Positions 24,783 through 37,568 are shown, counted from the first letter of the stretch. The stretch is DNA of 64,000 nucleotides from Lycium barbarum (GCF_019175385.1 NC_083346.1:84272543-84336542), one strand, 5' to 3'. The notes: generated by a model from the sequence alone, not told the origin. Made by a program: numbers and translations.

Positions 24783-27693
24783 TGTCACGACCCAGCCCCG
24801 TGGGCCGCGACTGGCACCCTACCTGGGTACCCAGACCAAATCGCATATTTATTTCCGAATCTAAACTTATTTCAGAATTTTCAAGAAGTTATATCAAACA
24901 TAATTTATATCGAAAATATGTCTTAAGCGGTCATATCAAATCAAACTCAAACAAAGCGGCGGAATAGACATCGCCGGTCAAAATACAAATATATACAAAA
25001 GGGCCATTTGGGGCCATCATATCAAACAGACCGCTTTAAGACCCGAAAGCAAAATCAGACAATAAACACATAGGACCCTCGCCCCACATATATGACTACA
25101 GGCCTCTACGAACTCAAAACAAAGACATGTGGCGAGACAGGGCCCCGCCGTACCCAAATAGTCAGACATACCAAATATATACAAAACAAAAGAGTCTGTA
25201 CCAAAAGTGGACTCCGGATCGGATAAGAGTACTCCGGAATAGCAAGAAGTGAAGCCTACTGCGGAGGATCACCGATATCTGCACCTGCGGGCATAAAACG
25301 CAGCCCCCGAAGAAAGGGGGTCAGTACGAAATATGTACTGAGTATGTAAAGCACGGAGTACAGAATTATAGATCAAAACCGAAAGCAAATCAAATGTCAA
25401 AGTGGGGTACAAACTGGTATGTCAAAATCTGTATCGAAATCATATACGTATATACTATGCAAATGAAATCATGCAAACGCTTAGGAACGTGGTCGCCACT
25501 CCAACGCTGACGCCACACACAGCATAACACCAGAAGGTTTCAAATCTCCGTACATCCCCGAACATAATCATAATCATCGGTGAGCGTATCGCATCCCGAG
25601 CCATATCACAGCATAACTCCAAACGGAACCGGGCCCTATGGCGAAGCCTCGGGAACCGTAACACAGCATACAGCCGAATTTATCATACAGCGCACGAATC
25701 AAAACCGGCCCGGGAACCGGCGAACGAAGTCATAATATGGCACGAGCGGAGTCGTGAGCAAACAAATGCAAATCGTCGTTCAAAATAGTGTTTCAGAACA
25801 AGGTAAATTCATAATTCATATCGCATTACAAAATAGTCGAATACTTAGTCGACATAAAATTTCATTTCACAAAACGTTTCCAAAATGGTCCATATAATTC
25901 AAAACATAGGTTAGCGTATCGAATTGTCCAAACCTACCCCGTAGGAAGATGTTCCAAGGATCCGAAGTAGTATTTACAACTTTATTATCAAAGATGGCCC
26001 GAAGGGCAAATCGGGCATTTTGGGGTCGCGGACCCACCTCGAGTCGAAATGAGGTGGCGAACATATTTTTATGAGCAGTTATATGCCAAGGGTCATACAT
26101 AATCATTCCCAGGTTACCCGACCACATTTCGATAGGTTTCGGACGAATAATGGCATTCTAGCCAAAAGGGAGCCTTTAGGCTTCAATCGAATTGAATGAA
26201 TAGTAACTTTCCTGTGGATCGGGTTTCGAGGAGCAGAAATGCTCCGGAAGGTCTCATATTCAACTAACACACTAAGATATGCCAAATAAAGAATTGGGAA
26301 GCTTTACATACCTCACAAACGTCGTAAGCTCTTCCAAATGTCTCGTCCCGTTTCGTCAAAAATCTGCAAATGGTCAAAGTTACCAAATGAGATCCTTAGG
26401 CTTTGAAATGCCTTTAACTTCATAATTGCCTACCGAAATTTCGGCAGCATTTCCCCTATAAATCTAACATCCCCGAGGCGTAGCTCGGCTCCAATTAACC
26501 AGCTACAACAGCCCACACATCAACAACCAAAACAAACAACAATAACACCATTCTAGTTTCAAAGTTTGACATGATTCCTTAAGTTGGCGACTTTTCATTC
26601 AAACTTTCACAACTCCAATTCTACATAATTGTATGTATTCCCACATTAAAACTTATACAATCACATTCTAATTACAAACCATGCCATACACGAAATTGCA
26701 TAAAAAAAAAATCCATTATTTCCCAAATTCTTCAAAACATCTAAAATGCACTACGAACATTCTAACTCACGTCGTTCCCTTCCGAATTCATCAACATCGA
26801 TATAAATTCATATCTAAAGTCTATAACACCCAAGATATACATTGATATACATAAAGATACCAAGGATATACACTTTCCGATAACATCCAAATTCGTTTTC
26901 CACCGCCAATTTAATTCAACAATCAATCATTTACGATATAAGGATCACAACAACACATTAGACCAACTTAACCAAGATCAATTCACACCAATTTTTCCTT
27001 CTATGGCTCTCGGCCAAACCCACTACAAACACACACCCACGACTTCCTATTTACGTTAAAATTACGGGATCTCCATCTACTTCTAATGCTTAACACATTC
27101 ACATCAATTCTATAACATAAAAGGGTAAGAATTCTCACCTTTTCTTGAAACCCCGACTTGTCGAAAACGTCGTCCCCGTGCCAAACAAATTATACCACGT
27201 CGGAGAGCGTCTTGAGTACTTCACAAATATGTAGAAACCAAGATTTTTGGATCACACACAAGCTTGGAATTTTTTTCCCTTCTCTCCCTCTTACTCACGG
27301 CCGAACCCTCTCTCTCTTTGTGCTCTTGAAATGTTTGTTGATTTATGATAAATTCCAAGTGTAACATAGATATATATCCTTTAAGTGTCATGTGCTATGC
27401 ACATGACACCAACATAATGGGTTGGGCCAAGCTAAGGCCGGCCCCTCTCTTTCCTTTGGGCTTCCAATTAATTTTTTTTGGTTTCTTGGCCCAATGCTTA
27501 AAAAGTCCCGTTTTGTAATTCCCGAAACTAATTTCCGAAATTCCAAATTTACCCTCGGCCTTCCCCGAGGTCTTAGCATAAAAGATTCCATAACCCACAT
27601 AGTCATATTCTCACAAATTAATTTATATCCTTCTAACACCCTAGTCATAATTATTTCTCGATTTCCAATTGTACGAAAACACGGGGCCTAACA
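24783..27693 (-). mobile_element. 5' LTR of element L
   Basis: This copy of the 3' LTR is 2911 bp long with TG...CA ends. It should carry the promoter for the whole element. On the minus strand a donor-like GAAAAGGTGAGAAT lies at about 27131-27144, and an AGGTATGTAAAGC block lies near 26305. The hairpin module lies near 25295-25350, with an acceptor-like CCCGCAGG. Confidence 0.97.
25295..25350 (-). other. Conserved tandem-hairpin module, 5' LTR of L
   Basis: Same sequence as in the 3' LTR: CAGTAC/GTACTG, then CCCCC/GGGGG, then GCCCGCAGG. It lies in the transcribed leader if the promoter is near the far end of the LTR. Confidence 0.6.
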
Positions 27694-27979
27694 AATCCGA
27701 ACCCTGCCGCTGTGCCTGGGCGGCAACTAACTATGTCAATAAGTGGATAGCCTCGGTCACTTGTTGACCCGAAGCAACCGGTGGAGGAACTGGAGGCATA
27801 GGAGTCGGAGCTGAACCCCCTTCTTGTTCTTCTATAATAGGTGGAGTAGGAGAAGTGTTAGATATAGCCTCATTATGTGATTCTCCCTCTTCTACATTCA
27901 TTGGAGGCTCCCTTTCTACCCGTTTTTTCGTCGTAGTCTTTCCCTTTTGGGCGGCTATAACTTTTCCCTTTGGCAGCAT
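27694..27979 (-). pseudogene. gag: gag of element O, N-terminal part
   Basis: On the minus strand a start at 27979 gives MLPKGKVIAAQKGKTTTKKR, a Lys-rich start followed by an acidic and Pro-rich stretch and VTEAIHLLT. A TAG stop at 27731-27733 breaks the frame. Beyond it the frame continues as an AAQAQRQ-type segment to the insertion point of L. The N-terminus is very close to that of element F (63892) and similar to [13 protein letters not shown] of L. The other half of this gag lies at 15570-16696, 11 kb away, separated by L. Confidence 0.85.
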
Positions 27980-28170
27980 TTATGAAATCATAGCTCATTA
28001 TTCAGGAGGAGGAATTCTTATAACACCGCTCTATCGCACGATCTCTTAAGATGAAAGATGGTTATTTTTCCTAAATGTCCTGTAGCCTCCTGTTTATTAG
28101 TGTGGTGCGCAACACACCATAAACAAGACTTTACTAGACACGGCTCGTAGACACTTTCTAGGACAGAACT

Positions 28171-28182
28171 GCTCTGATATCA
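28171..28182 (-). other. Mutated primer-binding site of element O
   Basis: On the minus strand it reads TGATATCAGAGC, one substitution from the usual TGGTATCAGAGC. It lies next to the LTR edge at 28187. The leader 27980-28170 is non-coding. Confidence 0.8.
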
Positions 28183-28186
28183 CTTC

Positions 28187-28582
28187 TGTCACGACCCGAC
28201 TAGGGCCATGACGGGTACCCGGGGCTAACCGCCGAGAACCACTCATTCTATTACTTAACATACTCATTAGGCGTACATTCATTAATATAATACTCAATCA
28301 TAGGAAAACCATTTTTCATTTGGAAACATAATTACTTTTATATACATACGGCCTTCGGCTATCAAAATAATATACATACAATAATGACATCGTGAGACCA
28401 TGCTACCCACACATACGTATCTATGAGCCTCTACTATAGTACTAGACATATGGACGAGACAAGACCCCGTCGTTCCCAAAATACATATACATATATATAT
28501 ATACACAAAAGGATAAACCAAATAGCACCTCCGGAATAATGGAGTGCTTCTATAAATCTGTTGATAGCTCTTATAGGTCTGC
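28187..28582 (-). mobile_element. 5' LTR of element O, first piece
   Basis: On the minus strand this is the PBS-proximal end of the LTR (...GTCGTGACA at 28187). It matches 12007-12400. It breaks off at TCTGC (28578-28582), the left target duplication of element P, and resumes at 38197. Confidence 0.88.
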
Positions 28583-28933
28583 TGTTACACCTCGGAATTT
28601 TTTTTCCGTTCATGCACAGTGAATAGACAGATGGAGGGCAGGACGTATGCAATGTTTTTATAAGTAAGAAATGACATTCGATGATTCTAAATGAGATTTC
28701 AAAGACATTCGAAGTAAGAGAAGAAAGTTTGCCAAGAGGAGGCAAGTCATATGAGATGTATCGAAAAGGATTTACGAGTAACGAGTTAATAATGATTTAG
28801 TGATGCATTGGAGAAGAGTTATAATGACCCTTATATTGGTATTGAGGTGTTCAACAAGTTTCAAGAAGGTTCCATAAGTATTGGAGATCAAACGAGTCGA
28901 CGAGAACGAGTTTCGAAAAACTGCGGATTGTAC

Positions 28934-29085
28934 GGTGCACTATACGAACCGTACAAAAGGTACGGACCGTAAGTCTGGCCGTATAACCTGTCCAGAGAAG
29001 TGCCTCCTCTGGAACCTTTATACGGTCACACATGCGGACCGTATAAATTGTACGGACCGTATGTGTGTCCGTATAAATGTGTCGG
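28934..29085 (+). promoter_or_regulatory. Palindrome array, 5' LTR of P
   Basis: Several TACGGACCGTA dyads and half sites lie in two clusters around a 50-bp spacer, beginning about 350 bp into the LTR. An AT-rich TATTTAATAAGG near 29098 may act as the TATA region. Confidence 0.58.
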
Positions 29086-30800
29086 GACAGATTTTGGATA
29101 TTTAATAAGGGGCCAAGTTCATTCCATTTCATTTTCCCCTTCACTCTCCTTCTCTCTAGAACTCTCTAGAACACTTCTCACACAAGAATTCAAGAGATAT
29201 TAGTGATCAAATTCATCAAACCAAGGAAATCAAGTGTAAGAAACTCATTGGAGTTCATCCAAGGCATGAAACCCCATTGGATTGAATCTAGGGTTTTTCT
29301 TCAAGTGAAAGATTATCATCCAAAACTTTCTCCTACACTATCTAAGGTAAGATTAATGGTATTCCCATGTTGTTTAAGGTCTTTGAAAGTTGAAACACTT
29401 GGATTGTAGAAGGATATAGGAAATGGGTCATAAACATGAGAATAATGAGATTTTGAGTAGTAGTTTGGAATGAGTTATGAATATTGATATGTTGTGATTA
29501 TAGGCATGTTATAAATGATATTGAGAACACGGGATAAGTATTATATGCAAGAAAACGTACTAGTATACTATGACCATGATTATGGATGAATTGAAGTGGA
29601 ATTGTGAAATGAGGGTAATGTAGATGAATGACGATTGTTGGTTATGATATTGTGAACGTTATTATAAATGTTTGGGAGTTGATATACAATATGGGGAAGG
29701 TTGTATAAACAAAGGAAATGCTGCCCAATTTTCTCTATCTTTAGTAAGCATGTTCATATAATCGATTAGCTAATATGAATGCGAATTCTCTTGAAGGTAG
29801 AAATGTGAGCATTAAAGGAGAACAATCAAGCGATGAAAATTGTCAAACGAAAGAGGTATGTAAGGCTAGTCCTTTCTTTCTAAGGCATGACTCTTATGGT
29901 ATGAATCCTCCTATCTTTCCATGATTTTCCTACATATCAGGAATTATGAATCTACGAGTATAAAGAGCTTCATACGAGATAAAGAAAAGAGATACGTTAC
30001 GAGCATAACAATACCGATGATGAATCTAAGTCTAGAAGTCCTAAAGCTCACGATACGACATTCCTACGAAAATAATGATCCTTATATATGATTCCTACGA
30101 TATTATTTTCCTTACTCCTCCATGACTTTCTTACATTCCGGGAACTATGAGTCAACATTGATAGAGATCTTCTTATGAGATAAAGATGGGGAATATGTCA
30201 CGAATATGATAATAATGAGGATAAGTTTCAGCCTAGAGATTCTAAAGCAAGAAAAGATGTCTATGAAGTTAAAGATCCTACTTAAAATCCCTTGATGTTG
30301 TTCATGGTGTACACTCACCTTAAATTGTTAGTTCCTTCAAAGTGAGATATGATGGATGTGATTACTCCATAACGTAATCGGGGATTCTCGACCTTATGTC
30401 ACCCCGACATTGTTATAGATTGTCTATACGCTCTAATGCATGTCCTATGACCAATGATCCAAAAAGTTACAAGTCTATGTTCATAGGGGGTTCCATATGA
30501 GATAAAGGCAAGAGATATTCCATAGATACGATGATGGTAATGATGAGTCTAAGTTTAGAGGTTATAAAGTCTATCATATGATATTTTTTACAAGGTTCGT
30601 GCTACGAATACGATATGATTTTCATAGATTGTCTTTAAATCCACATGCATGCTCTATGAAAAGTTATGGTAAGCTTATGAGATATATGTGTTGATAATGA
30701 TGACTATGATAATAGTGATGACGTTAAAGATGTTTATGGGCTTTTATGTATATGTGCCTATGTGTGGCTATTATGTAACCCTGAGCTTATATGGCCGGTA

Positions 30801-30802
<2 letters not shown>

Positions 30803-30884
<82 letters not shown>
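30803..30884. repeat. (AT)n microsatellite, about 41 units
   Basis: Uninterrupted AT repeat inside the 5' LTR of P. It generates spurious Tyr-Ile ORFs on both strands. The matching tract in the 3' LTR (37040-37138) has a different length. Confidence 0.97.
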
Positions 30885-30896
<12 letters not shown>

Positions 30897-30930
30897 GTAT
30901 ATGTATAAAGCGCGCGCACCACTGCAGTTG

Positions 30931-31100
30931 GGTATGGATACCACTGAGCCTTGGTAGGGCCAAGTACGGATACCACTGAGCCTCTGTAGGGCCAGGTACG
31001 GATACCACTGAGCCTTGGTAGGGCTAGGTACGGATACCACTGAGCCTTGGTAGGGCCAGGTACGGATATTACTGGGCCTTGGTAGGGCTAGGTACGCATA
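30931..31100 (+). repeat. 32-bp minisatellite, 5' LTR of P
   Basis: About five copies of a 32-bp unit with 'ggtacggataccactgagcc' and 'ttggtagggcca', ending in degenerate copies. The 3' LTR carries the same array at 37186-37325. No spacers separate the units. Confidence 0.88.
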
Positions 31101-31274
31101 ACACCGAGCTTTATTATAGCTGGCTACGTAAGACACCGAACCCATATGGTCGGGTATGATACTACTATGTATTCAAATGTATGAAAAGCCCGAAGGACAT
31201 GTATGTGATATTGTCGTGCCGCTACGTGGCCAAATACAGATAATGTTTAATGTGTATGCGCAGATACGGTAATA

Positions 31275-31276
<2 letters not shown>

Positions 31277-31332
<56 letters not shown>
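31277..31332. repeat. (AT)n microsatellite, 5' LTR of P
   Basis: About 28 AT units follow 'cggtaataag'. The equivalent tract in the 3' LTR is 37501-37565. Confidence 0.96.
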
Positions 31333-31335
<3 letters not shown>

Positions 31336-31488
31336 ACGATGATGTATGCGCCATGATAATACATGTACTATGATTATATATGATATAGGCATGAAAGATA
31401 TCCACCTTTAAAAGCTACGCAGGTTATATCTACATCTTATGTCTTATGATTTATGTACTATGTTCATTCCATTCATGCCTTACGTACT

Positions 31489-31546
31489 CAGTACACTATT
31501 CGTACTGACGTCCATTTTCTTTGGATGTTGTGTTCATGCCCACAGG
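31489..31546 (+). other. Conserved tandem-hairpin module, 5' LTR of P
   Basis: CAGTAC (31489-31494) pairs with GTACTG (31502-31507). CGTCC (31509-31513) pairs with GGATG (31523-31527), where the C-to-T change only turns a G-C into a G-U pair. CCCACAGG follows. Confidence 0.6.
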
Positions 31547-31910
31547 TAGACAGGGAGGCGACCCAGATTCATAGAAGCCGATAAGAAGACTTTTGAGAGC
31601 ACTCTATTATTCCGGAGGTGCCACTGATTTACTTTTGTGTATGTATATATGTTTTGAGCACGACGGGGTCCTATCTCGTCCATATGTCTAGTACTCTAGT
31701 AGAGGCTCGTAGATACGTCTGTGTGGGTTGTATGGTCTCATGATTTCCCACGTGTATATATATGTGTGTATTATTTTGATAGCCGAAGGGCTTATGTATA
31801 TAAAGGGAATTATGTTTCCAAATGAAAAAAAATGATTTTCCTATGATTTGAGTATGAATTTGATGAATGACCGCTTAACGAGTATGATAAGTAGTAGAAT
31901 GAGTGGTGCT

Positions 31911-34610
31911 CTTTGTGCTTTTACTTGAAAGTAGGAGCCCTATATGGCTGAGGTATGTCGTATATATATATTGGCCCTATGAGGCATTGCTGGTATTTGC
32001 TGCGTGCAGGTTTTGGGATGGTAAGAAATATAGGGGAAACTCTGCCGAAATTTTCCTAGAATCTAAAGGAGATAAGATATAAGCTTGTAATATGTCCTAA
32101 CGAGAAAAGATGTTGTGCAACAAGGTAACGGTAGGACTAGATTAAGTTAGGAGTATCATTAAAAACTACACGAGATGAGTTAAATACTATTGAATTGATA
32201 GTAACAGTAGTTATAAGAGCGACATTGATACGGTAAAGATAAATGCTTGGTAGTACTAAAACATGACATAGAAGAGAAAGTGTAACTCCAATAGAGTGTG
32301 ATACTGAAGTATTGATTGGACGGATAAGTACAAGTAAGATACGACAAGTCTATTAGCAAAATAAAGTAACAACTTGACTGAGGAAGGGGTGTGACGAATG
32401 TGAATCCATTGGTGAGATAGCTTATGTGGTAAGTGTAATAGGGGTGATCAGCAAGAGTAACAGGTTAAGTATTCTTACTTCATGAGGTTTATTCTATTTC
32501 ATAAGCGGGATTGCGAATGAGATCAAGAAGTGTCACTCTATAGAGTTGATTATGATCAGGGTATAATGAGAATGTAACAAGAATTGTAATACAAAGTATA
32601 GCGATGAAACGACCAAAGATGTGACATGCTCTATATGAGTAAAGAGTGAGTACAGGTGTGAAACCAACAAGCGAGCCTTGGGGAAGTAGATGAGAAAGCT
32701 TATAAGACATTGTTAGAATATCCAGCATAGAGGTTTCGCAATGACAGAAATCATAGCAAGTAAGCTTGAAAAAGGAATCAGAGAAATGTGATATGGAAAA
32801 GTAGTAGTAGTTTGTGATTTGTACAATTGAGAGCATGAGTGATATCTTTAGCTGGATGTAAAAGACCAAGACTACGGAAAGATGAATAACGAAACGGGAC
32901 GATTATTAGAAAAAAGATTAACACAATAATGATGAGAGGGGATGATCAGAATGAACAGAATAAGTTTTGATGCGAAGAATGGATTGTCCAAAGGTAGTAC
33001 ATTCTAAAGGACAAAGCGGTACTAAGTTAAGAATAGGATTCCTTGTGTGAGGAATAAAGGATTCATTATAAAACGGGAGGAAATAAGATAAATTAAGGAG
33101 GGAGAATGTAAAGGAATAAGAATGGGAATAGAAAGAGAAGGGAATGCGCCATAAAGTACGCGCGCTTAAGAAGTAGTCGTGTCATGATTAAAGAAAGATG
33201 CATCCCCTACAAATACCCTATACCAAATCAGAACGAGCAAAGTATATAAAGTAATGAGTTGAAAGGAAAAAGGTGGCCATGAGTTATGAGCTTACCGTAC
33301 GACGATAAAGCGATAGAGCAAAGCTATCATCAACGACAAATATAATATGATTATGATTGGTTTTAAAATCAATGTTGAGTGCAAAACAAGAGTAAAAGAG
33401 TTTGAGGCATAAGGGGTATTAGTTGCGCATGAGACTTAGGCTCGAGAAAACAAAGATGACATTACAAGTGAACTTTGAGTACCGAAGAAGAGAGCAAGTG
33501 ACATTGCATAGATGGTATGGATAACTAGGCAAACTACTATGGTGAGCATCCCTATGGGAGAAAAGTTGTTAATTGGAGCGGATTTAAACCTTGACTCATA
33601 ACTACCAGATGAGCTAAGTAAAATACATCCTTGCTCGGATTGCTATGTCGATTGTGTTACTTGATTACAAAAACTGCAAGATGAGTACGTTAAGACTCCA
33701 CACATTAATTATCGTAGCTATAAATTATAGGAAACGACATGAATAAGCTGTAGTATAGTAAGGGATGTTTGAATTCAAGATTTGAAGGTGAGGCAACGGA
33801 TTTCAGAAGGTACAATTAAAACCCTTAAAGGCGGAAGCGAGTAAAGGGAATACAAGTGTAGAGATTGAAATGATAGACCCTAAGATGTGACAGATATAGA
33901 CTCTAAAACAAAGAGTGAGAGTTATGCAGAAATGAGTCTAATGACTAGTAAATAAGCGAACACGAATTAAGTAGGCATCTGAGACTGTACGGGAAATCAT
34001 TCATGAAGACCTTGAACTACGTGACATTGAGAGCGAATAACTCAAGGGGTATTGTAAAGGATGGCGATGTTATACTAGAATAGAGGCAAAGGCACTAACG
34101 GTTATAAGCAACAATTAAGAAAGGGACCTAAGGTTTTCCATAGTAGAACATAAGACATGATAATCAAGGGAAAAATAAAGGAAGGAAGAGAGCATGACGA
34201 GATAAGTTACTACAGATAGACAAAAGAGTTTAGGTATACATAATCACCGAGCCTAGACATGGCCGGGCACGCGAAACACCGAACCTTCGTGGTCGGGCAT
34301 GCTATGTAAATGATATGTTTATGAATATGAATATGGATACGATATGTAAATGAGTACGATTATGAATACGGATACGGATATGGATACATGTATATGTATA
34401 GATGTCTATGTACACGAATTACGCAAGAACGATTATATAACTTGCAAGTATTTGTACGTCGCCAATGAAATCAAGTGGGTACTCAAAAAGAGGAGTAAGA
34501 GGTAAGCAAGAATAGTGTGATCATGATACTCCAGATCAGTCAAAGGAAAAATATATGGAAAAATTTTCGTAGAATCCCGGATAGCTTAACATTCGAGGAC
34601 GAATGTTCCC
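31911..34610 (+). mobile_element. Non-coding interior of element P
   Basis: About 2.7 kb of AT-rich DNA contains no retroviral motif in any frame. The longest ORF (126 codons at 32489-32869, minus) has no recognisable domain and looks accidental. The first part has 'ggccctatgaggcattg' and 'aggggaaactctgccgaaat', words also present before the polypurine tract of element O. From about 33240 on it matches the interior of element G. Conservation in two insertions argues for cis-acting function or simple recent common descent. Confidence 0.75.
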
Positions 34611-34623
34611 AAGGGGGGAAGAA
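34611..34623 (+). other. Polypurine tract of element P
   Basis: AAGGGGGGAAGAA directly before the 3' LTR start at 34624; identical to the tract at 2701. Confidence 0.88.
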
Positions 34624-34973
34624 TGTTACACCTCGGAAAAAAAAATCCGTTCATGCACAGTGAATAGACTAATGGAGGGCACGACGTATACGATGTTTTG
34701 ATAAGTAAGAAATGACATTCGATGATTCTAAATGAGATTTCGAAGACATTCGAAGTAAGAGAAGAAAGTTTTCCAAGAGGAGGCAAGACATATGAGATGT
34801 GTCGAAAAGGATTTACGAGTAACAAGTTAATGATGATTTAGTGATGCTTTGGAGAAGAGGTATAATGAACCTTATATTGGTATTGAGGTGTTTAACAAGT
34901 GCCAACAAGGTTCCATAAGGATTGGAGATCAAACGAGTCGACGAGAACGAGTTTCGAAAAACTACGGATTGTA

Positions 34974-35125
34974 CGGTCCACTATACGGACTGTACAAAAG
35001 ATACAGGCCGTAAGTCTGGCCGTATAACCTGTCCAAGGAAGAGCCTCCACTGGAACCATTATACGGTCACACATACGGACCATATAAATTGTACGGACCG
35101 TATGTGTGTCCGGATAAATGTGTCG
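34974..35125 (+). promoter_or_regulatory. Palindrome array, 3' LTR of P
   Basis: Two clusters of TACGG(A/C)CCGTA dyads and halves lie at the same LTR offset as in the 5' LTR. Several sites differ by single bases between the two LTRs. Confidence 0.58.
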
Positions 35126-36610
35126 GGACAGATTTTGGATATTTAATAAGGGGCCAAGTTCATTCCATTTCATTTTACCCTTCACTGTCCTTCTCTCTAG
35201 AACTCTCTAGAATAGTTCTCCCACAAGAATTCAAGAGATATTAGTGATCAAATTTATCAAACCAAGGAAATCAAGTGTAAGAAACTCATTGGAGTTCATC
35301 CAAGGCAAGAAACCCCATTGGATTGAAGCTAGGGTTTTTCTTCAAGTGAAAGATTATCATCCAAAACTTGCTCCTACATTATCTAAGGTAAGATTTATGG
35401 TACTCCCATGTTGTTTAAGGTGTTTGAAAGTTGAAACACTTGGATTGTAGAAGGATATAGGAAATGGGTCATAAACATGAGAATAATGAGATTTTGAGTG
35501 GTAGTTTGGAATGAGTTGTGAATATTGATATGTTGTGATTATAAGCATGTTATAAATGATATCGAGAACACGGGATAAGTATTATATGCAAGAAAATGTA
35601 CTAGTATACTATGACCATGATTATGGATGAATTGAAGTGGAATTGTGAAATCAGGGTAATGTAGATGAATGACGATTGTTGGTTATGATATTGTGAACGT
35701 TATTATAAATGTTTGGGAGTTGATATACAATATGGGGAAGGTTGTATAAACAAAGGAAATGCTGCCCAATTTTCTCTATCTTTAGTAAGCACGTTCATAT
35801 AATCGATTAGCTAATATGAATGCGAATTCTCTTGAAGGTAGAAACGTGAGCATTAAAGGAGAACAATCAAGCGATGAAAATTGTCAAACGAAAGAGGTAT
35901 GTAAGGCTAGTACTTTCTTTCTAAGGCATGACTCTTATGGTATGAATCCTCCTATCTTTCCATGATTTTCCTATATATCGGGAATTATGAATCTACGAGT
36001 ATAAAGAGCTTCATACGAGATAAAGAAAAGAGATACGTTACGAGCATGACAATACCGATGACGAATCTAAGTCTAGAAGTCCTAATGCTCACGACACGAC
36101 ATTCCTACGAAACTAATGATCCTTATATATGATTCCTACGATATTATTTTCTTTACTCCTCCATGACTTTCTTACATTCCGGGAACTATGAGTCAACATT
36201 GATAGAGATCTTCTTATGAGATAAAGATGGGGAATATGTCACGAATATGATAATAATGAGGATAAGTTTAAGCCTAGAGATTCTAAAGCAAGAAAAGATG
36301 TCTATGAAGTTAAAGATCCTACTTAAAATCCCTTGATGTTGTTCATGGTGTACACTCACCTTAAATTGTTAGTTCCTTAATGGTGAGATATGATGGATGT
36401 GCTTACTCCATAACGTAATCGGGGGTTCTCGACTTTATGTCACCCCGACTTTGGTATAGATTGTCTATTCACTCTAATGCATGTCCTATGACCAATGTTC
36501 CGAAATGTTACGAGTCTATGTTCATAGGGGGTTACATGTGAGATAAATACAAGAGATATGCCATAGATACGATGATGGTAATGATGAGTCTAAGTTTAGA
36601 GGTTATAAAG

Positions 36611-37145
<535 letters not shown>

Positions 37146-37185
37146 ATGTATGTATATGTATAAAGCGTGCGTACCACTGCAGTTG

Positions 37186-37325
37186 GGTACGGATACCACT
37201 GAACCTTGGTAGGGCCAGGTACGGATACCACTGAGCCTTGGTAGGGCCAGGTACGGATATCACTGAGCCTTGGTAGGGCCAGGTACGGACAATACTGAGC
37301 CTTGGTAAGGCCAGGTACGCATAAC
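37186..37325 (+). repeat. 32-bp minisatellite, 3' LTR of P
   Basis: About four copies of the same 32-bp unit as at 30931-31100; one copy fewer than in the 5' LTR. Confidence 0.85.
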
Positions 37326-37497
37326 ACCAAGCTTTATTATAGCTGGGTACGTAAGACACCGAACCCATATGGTCGGGTATGATACTACTATGTATTCAAA
37401 TGTATGAAAATCCCGAAGGACATGTATGTGATATTGTCGTGCCGCTACGTGGCCAAATACGGATAATGTTTAATGTGTATGCGCAGATACGGTAATA

Positions 37498-37500
<3 letters not shown>

Positions 37501-37565
<65 letters not shown>
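37501..37565. repeat. (TA)n microsatellite, 3' LTR of P
   Basis: About 32 TA units, the counterpart of 31277-31332. Confidence 0.95.

Positions 37566-37568
<3 letters not shown>

Larger units (their letters stand above)
16697..27693 (-). mobile_element. Intact young Ty3/gypsy chromovirus L (Tekay/Del-like)
   Basis: This is a complete element of 10997 bp: 5' LTR, PBS, one long gag-pol ORF, polypurine tract and 3' LTR, all on the minus strand. AATCC stands on both sides (16692-16696 and 27694-27698) and the flanking O gag frame continues across it, so the insertion edges are certain. The two 2911-bp LTRs align with a constant 8086-bp offset, and I saw only three substitutions between them. With a commonly used plant LTR rate of 1.3e-8 per site per year this means an age of a few tens of thousands of years. 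All motifs needed for mobility appear present, so L may still be competent. A C-terminal chromodomain places it in the chromoviruses. Confidence 0.97.
28583..31910 (+). mobile_element. 5' LTR of element P, 3' end deleted
   Basis: It matches the 3' LTR (34624-38191) up to about 'gtagaatgagtggtgctc'. It then departs just where the 3' LTR has 'ggtgctcggtggttagcc' and its GTGACA end. About 80 bp of LTR plus the PBS are missing. Shared LTR modules, including the 32-bp repeats and TA tracts, are in the same order. Confidence 0.82.

Noticed and set aside
30931..31100. Regular 32-bp repeats suggestive of a CRISPR array
   Set aside because: The units are directly tandem with no unique spacers, in plant LTR DNA with no cas genes; a minisatellite explains them.
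30758..31145. Several overlapping ORFs on both strands rich in Tyr-Ile repeats (also at 36640-37368, 37396-37623 and 8373-8627)
   Set aside because: They are read-through of (TA)n microsatellites and 32-bp repeats in LTRs; no start context, domain or conservation supports them.
32489..32869. 126-codon minus-strand ORF in the interior of element P
   Set aside because: Antisense to the element, no recognisable domain, and no reason to think it is kept in element G.
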